Below, one piece after another: positions 37,165 to 49,700 of a stretch of 64,000 nucleotides of DNA. Below the pieces are notes generated by a model that was not told the origin of the DNA, did no database searches, and was given only the letters and a program-made list of their open reading frames with translations. The translations under genes were made by a program, and so were the position numbers. Origin of the DNA: Panicum virgatum (taxonomy: Eukaryota > Streptophyta > Magnoliopsida > Poales > Poaceae); assembly GCF_016808335.1 (NCBI RefSeq), contig NC_053142.1:51517992-51581991 (forward strand). The letters are read 5' to 3'. Every line of letters begins with the position of its first letter. Within the stretch, counting starts at the first letter, position 1.

Positions 37165-39585
37165 TCAAGCGGTCTTGTAGTTGACCACGGAGATCTTGGC
37201 CGCGGGGCCGCCCTGGATGTACACGATGGCGAACTGCTCGCCGGCGCCGAGGCGGGCGAGCCACGGAGGGAACTCGTACGCGTCCTTCTCCTTGGCGGCG
37301 GACACGCCGTAGATGGGCCCGAACAGCCCCTTGATGTGCAGCTTCAGGTACGTGATGGGGTGGCCGCACGTGTTCTTGCCCGTGACGACGTGCCGGTAGT
37401 ACTCCACGCCGTTCGTCGTCCACGAGTTGCTCACCGTGTGCACGAACTCCAGCGGAGACCCTGGGCAGCCACGCGCAGAGAGAATAATCACATGTTGTCA
37501 TCAGTACTAGTAGTTCAAGTTAGCTGCAGATAGATAATCTTGCTCATTTGATTGCAGCAGCTGCAATTGTTTTTCAGTTTTTACCCTTTGATGATGGCGA
37601 GGAATCGTGAGGCGGCGAGTAAGAAGGCGCCGGGCTGTTATCTGCAATCACAATGCATCTCGTTGTTCAGTGACTAAACAAAAGATCGCTAGCTGTCGAT
37701 CAGAAAGAAGATCATGCATGCATGTCTGAATTGTGAAGATGAAAGAATTGCAAATACGAGGGGACGTCTTGTTTTACCACCGGAGGCGGCGTCGGCCGGT
37801 TCGGAGGCGAGGCGGGCGAAGACGCCGCAGATGGGCGCGTTCCCGGCGATGGTGGGCTCGGCGTGCTGGTAGTTGCAGCGATCGTCGACGAAGCCGTCGT
37901 TGGCGTCGGGCCCGCCGACGATGGCGCCGTGGAGCACGTTGGGGTCGGCGCCCTTGCTGTTGTAGTACTTGTCGAAGCCGTCCATGCACCCGACGGTGGA
38001 CTTGTCGTCGGAGACGGACGGGATGGACGCGCCGCGGTGGTGCACGTGCGTCGGGAAGTAGCTGCCGTAGCCGACCATGTAGCTCATGCCCCTGGGGTTG
38101 TTGCCCAGGACGTAGTCCACCTGGGACTTGGCGAACCTGACGATCTCGGCGGGCTTGACCTCGCCGTCGGGGCACTTGAGCGCGCCGCGCGACACGGCGA
38201 GGTAGTCGGCGTAGACGGTGAGGACGAAGGTAGAGGAGCTCACGTACTGCATGTTGTTCCAGTCGTCCACGTACAGGAGCCCGCCGGGGGTGAGCTTGAT
38301 GTTGTGGCCGTTGTTCTTCTGGAGGCAGGCGCAGAGGAAGAACTCGGCCTTGGCCTGGAACTGCCTCAGCGTGTCGGCGTAGTCGCCGGCGCCGCGGCCC
38401 TCGAAAAGCACCTTGGAGAGGAGCACCTGGAGGCCGGCGTACTTGTTGTCCCAGGAGAACTCGAGCACGGACCAGCCCGTCCCGCCGAAGGCCTCGGCGT
38501 TCTGGGACACGTACCGCAGGTAGTCCTCGTCGCCGGTGGCCTCGTACAGCCACGCAGCCGCCCAGAGCAGCTCGTCCTGATGGTCAAATCAATCAGACCG
38601 TGATGAACTTGTTGCTAATGTCACACGACTGTAAATCGATTGCTGTTCCAACTGCATTGTTTCTTGTTATTAGCAGTATGTACCTGGTAGCCAGATTCAG
38701 AAGGATAGAACTTCTTGGCGCTCTGCAGGGAGTCATCGTATCTGCCTCTGAACGTGTCGGCGAATGTGAAGAGCTGTATGTATGTCACGCGCAGGTAGGA
38801 ACACAAGGTTTCAGTGGAACATTAATTCAGAACTCGATCTGCACAGTTACACACATTTATATGTAGTACCTTCTTGGCGTGCAGCAGCAGCAGGTCCGCG
38901 TACATGGAGTCGTAGGGCCGGAAGGCCTTGGCCGCCGCGGCCAGCGCGGCCGCCGTCTCGCCGGCGACGTCGGATCCCGGGTGGTTGATGTCGATCTTGA
39001 ACGCCGTCCTCGGCGTGGACATGTCCTCGGCGCGCTCCCAGCACAGGTGGTCGCTGTCCCCGTCGCCCACCTGGACCCATAGGCCGTTGGGCTCGGTGTG
39101 GGCCTTGATGAAGTAGTTGGTGCCCCAGCGGATGGCGTCGAGCGCGCGCTGGAGGTTGTTGGCGGCGACCATCTCCTTGTCGAACTCGAGCACGCCCCAA
39201 GACAGCATCGTCACCGCGTACGCCATGGGGAACCCGAACTTGACGTGGTCGCCCGAGTCGTAGTACCCGCCCACCAAATCGACCTGTCCACGCATGCATC
39301 ACGCACCATGATGATCCACATGCACACTCCTTTGAAGCTAGCAGCAATGCCAATGCATGCGGGACGGCGTACCCCCTGGGAGAAGCCGTCGGTGAGGGCG
39401 GAGTCGCCGCGCCACTTGACGCGGCGGTCGGCGGGGAGCTTCCCCGACCGCTGCGCCTCGAAGAACTGCAGGCACTTGTCGAACGCGCCGGCGTAGTCGT
39501 ACGACGACGCGTCCGCCGCCGCCGCCAGGAGGAGGAGCGCGGCTGCCGCCATCACCAAGGTCCCGGTGGTCATCAACCGCGCCAT
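37165..39585 (-). CDS. Class C GH9 endo-beta-1,4-glucanase with CBM49
   Basis: Six exons: 39585-39373, 39283-38870, 38773-38684, 38576-37778, 37641-37585 and 37460-37165. All have GT-AG borders, and phases join to 622 codons plus stop, the normal size of plant class C GH9 enzymes. Residues 1-27 are a signal peptide ([11 protein letters not shown] then an Ala/Leu core), so the product is secreted. The GH9 domain spans about 28-500: the base aspartates sit in [13 protein letters not shown] (D80, D83), THVHHRGAS precedes the active-site region, and the proton-donor Glu is in NYQHAEP (about 479). A linker exon (about 506-524) leads to a CBM49 cellulose-binding domain (about 527-622: [31 protein letters not shown]). 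Such enzymes hydrolyse amorphous cellulose and glucans in cell walls. No defects are seen. Confidence 0.93.
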
Positions 39586-39668
39586 GGCTCGACCTCAGGC
39601 AATGCTGTTCCCGTCGCCGTCGTCGTCGTTTCTTCTGTAGTGGCCTTTGAGCTAGGCCGGCACGGCGA

Positions 39669-39678
39669 GTTTTATAAG
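39669..39678 (-). promoter_or_regulatory. TATA box of the endoglucanase gene
   Basis: Minus-strand CTTATAAAAC lies about 85 bp upstream of the ATG at 39585, a normal distance for a short plant 5' UTR. Confidence 0.65.
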
Positions 39679-39699
39679 GTCGATCGATACGGTTGGAGA

Positions 39700-40458
39700 T
39701 GATGAGGAGTGGGCGGCCGCGACATGGCGGACGACGCACGTACGCGTGGTGCCTGGCACGTCGGGAAGGAGAGGAGGTCGCCGGAGTTTGAGCCATGCAC
39801 GTCTGGGAAAATAAGCACAGTGGTTGGGTTTGCAACGCCGCACAGACACAGGCCGGATTTGAGATGGAGGGATGCGAATTTATTTGGGGGGTCATGGGAT
39901 AATCTCATCTGTGTCAGCCACCAATTTTTGTTGTGTCGGCCGCGATAAAGATCTCCATTATTATTAGCAAGGGCCAACCAATAATTAATTTGGTCCATCT
40001 CAGAGTGTGAACTTCGAATGTCTGACCTGAATGCCTGATGCGTGCTAAGAATCGCGCGTTGTGCCATTTTTCTGAACGTGCAGTTGGAAGGTCAAACCTT
40101 ATTTAAACTGCGCTTCGAGAAGACGTGGCACCACGCCATGGCACTACTAGTATTATCAATTTTTTCTTAACTCAAACAAACTTGGTTAAGTCAAATAGTA
40201 CCTGTACATAAATTTGCGTACCCACGGCCTGCATTATGCAAGATATCCATAAGCCGTGTAAATTTTGTCAAGAATGATCAATTTTCGTAATCATTGGCTC
40301 ATGTGCACGTATAACCTTGAATGTGTATGTGCACTTCATGTGTGGACATACCATACCTGACACGGTTCGTGTGCGACTCAAACTTGATATTTGGCTGGGA
40401 AGACCGGAAGAGTGCTAGCTCGTTTGGTAGAGAATTGTCATGCTCGCTAAAGGTGCCA
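39700..40458. other. Upstream intergenic region
   Basis: Non-coding. I see no transposon ends or RNA gene in it. It contains the distal promoter of the endoglucanase. Confidence 0.4.
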
Positions 40459-40461
40459 TGT

Positions 40462-41291
40462 CACTACTACAAAAAAGATTTTCCGAGGCGGTTGAAAATG
40501 ATTTTTCGAGGCAGGTAACACCAACCGTCTCGGAGCCACCGTTGCGGTAAATACAATGTTTTCCGAGGCGGTTTTGCTGCCCGCCTCGACAAATCAAATA
40601 ATAAAAAACTAAAAAAAGAGAAAGCCCGCCGAGCTTATCTAGGCCCGCCGAGCCCGTCACACCGCCGCCACGGATCTGCCAGCGGGGGAGCGCGCCGCCG
40701 CACCCCGCCGCCCAGATCCGTCGTCGGGGGAGCACGCCGCCGAGCACCGCCCCCGTATCCGCTGGCGGGGGCTGCCGCCGAGCCCTGCCGCCCGCGGCCC
40801 GCCCCCCGGATCCGCGGCTCGGGGGCCGCCACCGGAGCTCCTGCGCCCCGCAACCGCCGGAGGGGGCCGGGTCCGCGCCGCCGGTAAGGAGGGAGGGAGG
40901 GAGAGAGTGGAGGGGGAGGGGGCGGGGGCGGCGCCGGTTGCAGGGGAGGGAGAGGGAGAGAGAGAGATTGAGAGTTAGGGTTAGGGTTTGTGGTTGTTGT
41001 ATAGTCCTTCTATGCAACTGGGCTCATATAGGCCGAGTTTGGACTTGGTCTATTAACCGAGGCGGACCACTATAAGGGAACCGCCTCTGAAAATAGAAGT
41101 ATTAACCGAGGCGGTTATTTTAATGTTGACCGTCTCGGTTAATCAATTTTGCGAGGCTGTTCTCGTAACTGCCTCGGTTAATAGAAAATAACTGCCTCGG
41201 TTAATGCTGGTCATTAACCGAGGCGGTTATTTAATGTGCCTGACTCCGAGGCCTTTTAAAGCGTCTCGGTTAATCAATTTTTGTAGTACTG
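40462..41291. mobile_element. Non-autonomous CACTA (En/Spm) element
   Basis: The ends are CACTACTACAAAAA and, inverted, CAGTACTACAAAAA (one mismatch). The 3-bp target duplication is TGT at 40459-40461 and 41292-41294. Subterminal repeats with CCGAGGCGG / ACCGAGGCGG in both orientations crowd the first ~110 and last ~250 bp, as in CACTA transposase-binding regions. The 350-bp GC-rich centre (40630-40990) reads on the minus strand like a 5' UTR and first exon, beginning with CAAACCCTAACCCTAAC, and may be captured. There is no transposase. Confidence 0.88.
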
Positions 41292-41310
41292 TGTCATGCA
41301 ATGAGCGAAT

Positions 41311-42020
41311 GATACAACTTTTTTTCGCGAACGTGCCTTAGCACGCATTTTATTAAAAAGAAAGCAGATTACAGACATAACTCGATGATGGCCAAACAGA
41401 AGTTGACCTCCACAAGCACACAAAGGACTAACAACAGAGAAAAAACCGAAGAAAGTCCAACGAAAACAAACGACCACATAACTAGCAGAACGACGACCAC
41501 AGAATAGAAGAGAAAACCTCACCAACCCGCCAAGACCAACCAAGTGACCTGACACAGGAGAACCTATATGAAGAACAATATCACCGAGGCCGCCGACTGA
41601 GACCACGAAACAACCAGAGGGTGCCCAAGTATCCACCAGAAGAAGCAACTCCACGGCGGCGAAGCATCCGCCGGAGACAACCAAAAAGCAGTGCAAACGT
41701 GGTGGCAAAGCATCCGCCAGTGTAGGAGTAGCCCGGGCGGCAAAGTATCCGCCAGACCGCGCAAATCAGGGGCGCAAAAGCATCCGCCAGCACAATGACG
41801 TCAAAGCATCCGTCAAAGTAGTCGCAGCACTAGCAGACCATGGTGATGATAGTCAATGGAGCACAGAACGACCACCCAAGGCGTAAAGAAGTCCCCAAGA
41901 CGATGCCCTCAAGAGGGACCATGACGCGCTGGGCGCCAACGTCGCCAGTCCGAGCACCGAGCATGGTTGTGTACGTGCCGCTTTTACAATGATACAGCCC
42001 CCAAACAGTGATATAGCTTT
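41311..42020 (-). mobile_element. Probable truncated LINE/SINE-type relic
   Basis: On the minus strand it ends TTAATAAAATGCGTGCTAAGG...TTCGCGAAAAAAA, like the 3' ends of grass non-LTR retroelements with their A-tail (plus 41310-41350). Upstream it holds five or six irregular copies of CAAAGCATCCGCCAG (41630-41815). No RT domain is visible and no flanking duplication could be defined, so assignment is tentative. Confidence 0.4.
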
Positions 42021-42451
42021 TACAAAGCATAGTATGATGGTGTTCTTTTCTAAGGAATCAGATATCACTTAACTAGCGTCTGGATCATGTCTATGCTGGC
42101 AACGAGCCCACAACATACTATGTGCGGATTCCAAAAGTTGGTTTTCACGCCCAACTTGTATGCCTGTATCTCCATGGACCTATCACGATAAGTAAAGTAG
42201 CAAATTAAAATTACCAAAATGATTCCCAGTTTGGGCCGTTTTCTGCATTCAAAGAGGCCACTACACGGCCCAAGCCCATAGTCGTCTCTCCTTTTGTACG
42301 GCTGGCGAATTCCAATTCTAAAAAAAAACCTGTTCCTCAAAAAAAAAAACCTGCCGCCAATTCCTAACGCGTGGGTCCAATCCGTCAGCCGGGAGCAGCT
42401 GCGAGCTGCCGCGAATTCCCCCCTTTTTCCTCGGTTTACCTTCCCCTCCAA
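42021..42451. other. Unassigned intergenic stretch
   Basis: No gene, no transposon ends. Two short poly-A runs (about 42327-42350) are the only notable features. Confidence 0.4.
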
Positions 42452-43593
42452 CCGTGTGTTTGGTTGAATGTGCGGAGCCAACTTGGTTGGAGCCGACCCA
42501 CTTTTGGTTTGTTTGGATGAGGGGCGAAGGGAGCGGAGCCGCTGGATATTCGCTCGAGATGCGGGTTCCCTCCGCCCGTCAAATTTCGAGGGACGGAGCG
42601 AACCCGTCTGGGTTCCGTCCGTGTGTCCCGCGCCGTCAGTCTCGTCGCTACCGCACCGCCCGTCCTCGTCGTCCTCCTCACGCCTGCGGCGCCCGTCCCG
42701 ACCCTCCTTTGCCGCCGCTCGCTCGCCGCTCCTCCTCCCCGCGCCCCTCCATCGGCGGTGGTGCAAGGCGGAGCTGCGGCGCGAGGCGAGCAGAGCAGAG
42801 GGGCAGCAGGCCTGCCTGCCATGCCTAGCGGCGGGATGGAGCGGCGGCGCGCGCGGGCCGCCAGCAGTGGCGGCGGCGACACGCACGCGGGGCAGCAGCA
42901 GAAGCGGCCGGCAGCGGGCACCGGACAGTCCGCGCGGCGGAGGAGAAGCAGCAAGAGGGCAGCAACCTCCTCACCGCGCCCCTCCCTCTCCCGGATCCGG
43001 AGGTCCGCCGCGCTGGCTGCTCTGCGGCGTATCCTCCCTCCAATCCCGTCCCCCTCGCCTCCCTCCCGCGAAGGCCATGGCGCGGCGGCGCACCGCTGGC
43101 TACTCCGCCCCGCCGGCCGGATCCGCGTGAGGTGGCCATGGCGGAGCTCGTGCATGCGGCGGGGGAGGCCATGGCGGGGCGGCGGAGGTCATGGCTCATG
43201 GCGCGGCGGCCCCGAGCTCGGCCGTGCGCGGATCCGGCGGCGGCGGCGAGCTCGGGCGCGGATCCGGCGGCGGCGGCGAGATCCGCCGACGGGGGAGGAG
43301 GCGCCTTCGGTGGGAGGGAAAGGGGAGCTGACCGGCTGCGGCGGCGGGATGATGCGAGTGGAGAGAGGGAGGAGATGGAGAGAGAAGACTGACATGTGGG
43401 GCCCACTAACAGGCCCACTAATGGAGTTAGTGTTGCCATCCAACCCGGATTCCCAATTTCCTCAACCAAACATGTGATGGGTTGACTTCATCCCTAAAAT
43501 CAGACATATAACTAAACAATAGATGGGTTGGCTCCGTTCTCAAAATAAAATAGGAGCCAACCCAACCCACTGATCCCGCGTCCAAACACACGG
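42452..43593. mobile_element. TIR element in the upstream region of the sacsin-like gene
   Basis: A perfect 12-bp inverted repeat, CCGTGTGTTTGG / CCAAACACACGG, is flanked by a 3-bp repeat CAA (42449-42451, 43594-43596). Subterminal GGAGCCAAC / GTTGGCTCC copies are also inverted. The interior (42530-43400) is very GC-rich with repeated GGATCCGGCGGCGGCG boxes and no recognisable protein. A 3-bp duplication suggests PIF/Harbinger-type transposition. Long overlapping frames on both strands are compositional. Confidence 0.65.
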
Positions 43594-43596
43594 CAA

Positions 43597-43784
43597 GATG
43601 ATTAGATGAAACACGGCGGAAAACCAAGCCAGAGTCAAATCCCCGGGAGACCAACCAACCCTCCGCACCGCCACGAACACGCCCAAATCGGAGAGCCAAA
43701 CCCTTCCCATCCCCGCTGCTTCCCACCGAAACCCTAGCCTCGCTTCCGGAATGCCCCAGTAGCACCGATCGGCGCCTCACCGCC
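43597..43784 (+). promoter_or_regulatory. Core upstream region and 5' UTR of the sacsin-like gene
   Basis: These 188 bp separate the TIR element from the ATG. There is no TATA box. A telobox-like AAACCCTAG lies about 50 bp before the ATG (43730-43738), common in TATA-less plant housekeeping promoters. The ATG context is GCCATGG, near optimal. Confidence 0.5.
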
Positions 43785-46700
43785 ATGGATCCGGGCGGCG
43801 GGGGCGCGATGCTCCTGGAGGACTTCGGGCAGCGCGTGGACCTCACGCGCCGCATCCGCGAGGTGCTCGCCAACTACCCGGAGGGCACCACCGTGCTGCG
43901 GGAGCTCATCCAGAACGCCGACGACGCCGGCGCCGCGCGCGTCCGCCTCTGCCTCGACCGCCGATCGCACGGCACGGAGTCGCTGCTAGCCCCCGCGCTC
44001 GCGCAGTGGCAGGGCCCCGCGCTGCTTGCTTACAACGACGCCGTGTTCACCGACGAGGACTTCGCCAGCATCTCCCGCATCGGGGACAGCAGGAAGGTCG
44101 CGCAGACATGGAAGACGGGGCGCTTCGGGTACGCCTCTCTGTCTCATTATCATGTGCGAGCTTGCTTGGAGTTGGAACTTGCAGTGCCGAGCTTCCCAAC
44201 TGGTGAAATTGCACTGTCGCATGTTTAGTTGTTGCGGTCTTACCTACATAGGGTGTTGCTTTTGTGTTATGGCGCGATGACCACTACAATGTGTCAGGCT
44301 GTCAGCTATTTCGAGGGTGGTGGACCAATGGGAACTGATTAGGAAATGCATCAGTATTCTGTGTAAGGAGAAAGCGGGATACAGTGACTAATGAGCGAAT
44401 ATTTTGAATTTTATTTACCGCCTTGTTCTGTGACTCCATTTTTATTTCCATCCTTCACATTTGTGTTGCAATGTGCCTTTTTCTCTGAAGCACAACGGCT
44501 TATAATGTTTTATTAAATGATGATGTCCATGCTTTATTAGAGTAATTATGTTAGAATTGAGCCGTATAGCTTCTCACTTTTTATTATATTATTGGAAGGC
44601 TTCTGAAGCACAAAACACAATTATATTTCTGCAGGGTTGGTTTTAACTCAGTTTACCACTTGACTGACTTGCCATCATTTGTGAGTGGCAAGTATGTTGT
44701 CCTATTCGACCCCCAGGGTGCTTATCTTCCAAATGTGTCGGCAGCAAATCCTGGAAAGCGCATAGACTATGTCAGTTCATCAGCAATTATGATGTACAAT
44801 GATCAGCTCTCACCCTACTGTGCGTTTGGCTGCGACATGAAAGCATCATTTCAGGGAACTTTGTTTCGTTTTCCTTTGAGAAGTACTGAGCAAGCATCTT
44901 CAAGCCGGTTATCAAGACAATCATACACAGAGGATGATATTTTATCTCTTTTTGCTCAACTGTACCATGAAGCTGTATATAATTTGCTTTTCCTTAAAAA
45001 TGTCCTGTCACTTGAGATGTATGTATGGGAATCTGGTATGACTGAGCCAAAAATAGTGTACTCTTGCTCTTTAGGATCAAAAGATGAAAATCTGTCCTGG
45101 CATCGCCAAGCCCTCATCAGATTCTCTGGCAGTATTGCTGAATCTTCTAAGCGTAAGGTGGATTCATTCTCGATGGGTTTCATATCAGAGGCATTCTTGG
45201 GCAAGGAGTTTGAGAAAAAGAGCTCTACCTATTTTATTGTTCAGGGAATGGCACCTGCATTAAGTAAAATCGGTACTTTTGCAACTGCAGCTGCCGAGGA
45301 GTATGATCTTCACTTACTGCCATGGGCTTCTGTTGCTGCTTGCATCTCAGAAGCAGGGCTCGAGGTAATACCCAAATCATTTTCATTTTGCATTTCCAGT
45401 ATTGGCTTAGGTTGCCAGGTTGTTTATTCCCCCATGTATTTTTTTGGGATTGGCCTGTCCTGTAGTCTGTATCCTGAATGTTCTTTTCCCTCCTAATGCA
45501 AACCGCACAAGCTCTTGCATATTCTCTGGGAAGTCAGTTAACATACCCATGACTTTTCTCAATCAGTACAATTCTCTCTTTCTTTCGGTATGCTTTTTTT
45601 TTTTTTTGCTATTGGCTCATGACTGTAGGAAGCATTATTAATGCATGTAATCATGCAACTATCTCTGTGGTTTTTAGTTAACTGAATTAAATATGTTGTC
45701 GTAAGGTGTCAACTTCATTTACTTTCATTGAACATCTCACTTATGGAAATTGGCAAGAAGGGTATGTGATAGGCCCAAGCTGTGGAGTTCATAGGTACAA
45801 TTTCATTTAAGGATCAAGACTCATGTGGTGTTTTGTATTTTTAGTTTTGCTATATGCAATTTGTGGCGACAGCTGGGCACTTGTCCGTTGTTGTCTACTG
45901 TTGGTTCTATAAAAAATTTCACACCTAGACTGTTGGTTAATTTTACAGGATACTGTTCTCAGACAGGGGCATGCATTCTGTTTTCTTCCTTTGCCAGTAA
46001 GGACAGGGTTATCCGTGCACGTCAATGGTTATTTTGAAGTTTCATCCAACCGACGTGACATTTGGTATGGTGCTGACATGGACAGGGGTGGTAAGCTTCG
46101 CTCTGACTGGAACAGGCTACTGTTAGAAGATGTTGTAGCTCCACTGTTCAGGAAACTGCTGCTGGAATTGCGAATACTTTTAGACCCCACAATATCATAT
46201 TATTCGCTGTGGCCAACTGGTTTATACGAAGAGCCCTGGAGTATCCTTGTGGAACAGATATACAAGGTCATTTACACCTCTCCAGTGTTGCACACAGAGA
46301 TTGAAGGCGGGACCTGGATATCTCCAGCTGACGCTTTGCTGCATGATGAGAGATTCTCAGGATGCAATAGTCTAAATGAGGCTCTTGTGTTGATAGGCAT
46401 GCCTATTGTTCGCCTACCTAAGGCAATCATCGACATGTTTTCAAAATTTTATACGCAGTCTATGCTCAAAATAATAAGTCCTGCTATAGTGAGGAATTTC
46501 CTCAAGAATTATGGAAAACTTGCTACGCTAGGAAAATCTCATAAGTTAGTATTATTGGAATATTGCCTCACTGATGTTAACAGCGCTGATATTGGTAAAT
46601 GCATGAATGGCCTCCCACTGATTCCACTAGCAAATATGCAGTATGGGATATTTTCTGACAGTTCCCAAGAGGACTATTATTATGTGTGTGATAACATAGA

Positions 46701-49700
46701 ATATGAGCTTCTCTCTGAAGTTGGTGATAGAATAGTTGACAGAAGCATTCCTACTGTACTACTAAACAAGCTGTATCAGATAGCCAGTGGTTCTCAGGCC
46801 AACATTAAGCTTATCGATGGCCCAATCTTTCGTCAGCTCTTACCCAGAATATTTCCTCCAGGATGGAAGGGTAGAGATCAAGTTCCCTGGAATCCAGGAT
46901 TGGATGGGTCATTGCCTTCAGCAGCCTGGTTTAAACTTTTTTGGCAATATATAGGTGAACGCTCTTATGACCTTTATTTGTTTAGTGATTGGCCTATACT
47001 GCCATCTACTTCTGGTCACCTTCACAGGGCACATACAGGCTCAAAGTTAATCAAAACAGAATCACTGTCTAGTTTGATGAATGAACTCCTGGGAAAGTTA
47101 GGTTGCAAGATACTGGATACCAAATATCTTAGTGAGCATAAGCAGTTATCATATTATGTGTATGACAGCGATGCAACTGGAGTTATTCAGTCAATCTTCG
47201 GGGTTGTATCGTTGGAGGGTGTCGATTTGCAATCTCTGTTTCAACGCATTACCCCTGGTGAAAGAAATGAACTATACCAGTTTCTTATGGATCCAAAATG
47301 GTATTTAGGAGTCTGCCTTTCTGACGTAAGCATAAGTAATTGCAAAAGGCTGCCAATCTTCAGGAAATTCGATGGAAGTTCTCCCAGTTCTTATGGCTTC
47401 TCAGATTTATACAGTTCAATAAAGTACCTGCCACCTCTTGGCGTTCCTAATCACTTACTCAATGCTGACTTTATCTTCTCTATCTGCCCAAGTGATGAAG
47501 ACATCATAATGAGATACTATGGTGTTGAGCGCATGCCAAAGTCAAACTTCTACCAGAGGTATGTTCTGAATAGGTTAGACAAGCTGCAAACAGATTTGCG
47601 TGATTCAGTTCTATTAACCATCTTACAAGATCTGCCTCAGCTGTCCTTGGAGGATCCAATGTTCAAGGAAGCCTTGAAAGTCCTTAGATTTGTTCCCACT
47701 GTCAGTGGGACCTTAAAAAGTCCACAATCTCTTTATGATCCCCGGGTGGAAGAACTCTATGTTCTTCTCCAGGAATCAGATTGCTTTCCGCATGGTTTAT
47801 TTCAGAATCCAGATGTTCTTGATATGCTACTTTGCTTGGGGCTTCGAACTTCTGTTTCTACTGATACCATAATACAAAGTGCTCGTCAAATTGACTCACT
47901 TGTGAACATAGATCAGCAGAAGGCTCATTCAAGGGGTAAGGTCCTTCTTTCATATCTTGAAGTTCATGCTCACAAATGGTATGTAAATAAGCTATCTGAT
48001 GGTCGAAAGAAGGTAAACATGCTAGCTAAAGTTACTACTGCGCTCAGGCCTCGTGATAAATCGTGGGAATCTGATCTTGAAAAGTTTTGGAGTGATCTGA
48101 GAATGATTTGTTGGTGTCCTGTGTTGGTTTCTGCTCCAAGTCCAGCTTTGCCATGGCCTTCAGTATCATCAATGGTAGCTCCACCTAAGCAAGTAAGACT
48201 GCAGGAAGATATGTGGATTGTTTCTGCTAGCTCACGTATTCTTGATGGTGAATGCACTTCCTCAGCCCTGTCATTCAGCTTAGGCTGGTTGTCTCCTCCA
48301 TCAGGAAGCATTATTGCAGCTCAACTGCTTGAATTAGGCAAGAACAATGAAATTGTGACTGATCAAGTCCTTCGGCAAGAATTAGCTTTGGTGATGCCTA
48401 AGATTTATTCTCTATTGACAAGCTTGATTGGTTCTGATGAAATGGATATTGTGAAAGTCGTTCTAGAGGGCTGCAGATGGATTTGGGTGGGGGATGGATT
48501 TGCGAAAGCGGATGAAGTTGTTTTAAGTGGCCACCTTCACCTGGCACCGTACATCCGTGTTGTTCCGATTGATTTGGCAGTGTTCAAGGACTTGTTCTTA
48601 GAGCTTGGCATAAAGGAGCACCTGCACCCTGTGGATTATGCTAGTATTCTCAGCAGAATGGCCATAAGGAAAGCTTCGGCTTCACTTGAAGCTGAAGAAC
48701 TAAGAACAGCTATCTTAGTTGTGCAGTATCTAGCTGAGTTCCGGTTTCAGGACCAGCAAACACAAATTTATTTACCTGATTCTTCATCTAGGCTCTGTCT
48801 ATCTTCTGAACTTGTATTTAATGATGCTCCTTGGCTGCTTGATTTTGGTCATGACATCTCTGGGACTGCATCAAGCATGTCTTTAAGCTCGAAAAAGTAT
48901 GTTCATAATTTTGTCCATGGGAACATTTCTAATGATGTGGCAGAAAGGCTTGGTGTCCGCTCTCTTCGCCGCCTCTTACTTGCTGAAAGTTCTGATTCGA
49001 TGAATTTGAGTTTGTCAGGGGTTGCTGAGGCTTTTGGACAGCATGAAGACTTGACTACACGACTCAAACACATTGTTGAGATGTATGCAGATGGCCCTGG
49101 AATTCTCTTTGAGTTGGTACAGAACGCAGAAGATGCTAAGGCTTCTGAGGTTGTGTTTTTGTTGGATAAGACTCAGTATGGTACTTCATCCATTCTTTCA
49201 CCTGAAATGGCTGAATGGCAAGGGCCTGCTCTCTACTGCTTTAATGATTCAGTTTTTAGCCCACAGGACCTTTATGCCATCTCACGAATAGGTCAAGATA
49301 GCAAACTTGAGAAACCTTTTGCAATTGGAAGGTTTGGTCTTGGCTTCAATTGTGTGTATCACTTCACTGACATTCCTGGATTTGTTTCCGGCGAGAATAT
49401 TGTCATGTTTGATCCACATGCCTGTTACTTGCCAGGAATATCTCCATCTCATCCAGGTTTAAGGATAAAGTTTGTAGGAAGAAGGATCTTGGATCAGTTC
49501 CCTGATCAGTTCACCCCATTCTTACACTTTGGTTGCAATTTGCAAGAGCCATTTCCAGGTACACTCTTCCGGTTCCCTCTTAGGAATGAGACTGCTGCTT
49601 CAAGAAGTCAAATAAAGCGAGAGCAATATGCACCGCAAGATGTGGAAATGCTTTTCTCGTCATTCTCTGAAGTTGTATCTGAGGCTCTACTTTTTCTCCG

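Noticed and set aside
37733..39496. Long plus-strand frames opposite the endoglucanase
   Set aside because: They are shadows of GC-rich coding exons on the other strand, with Arg/Val/Gly-biased composition.
40972..40990. Interstitial telomere repeat
   Set aside because: Only about two and a half TTAGGG-like units; more simply a telobox in captured 5' UTR-like sequence of the CACTA element.
44129..44228. Extension of the first sacsin exon into intron 1
   Set aside because: The open frame continues about 33 codons past the GTACGC donor, but the ATP-site motif is only completed by splicing to 44635.
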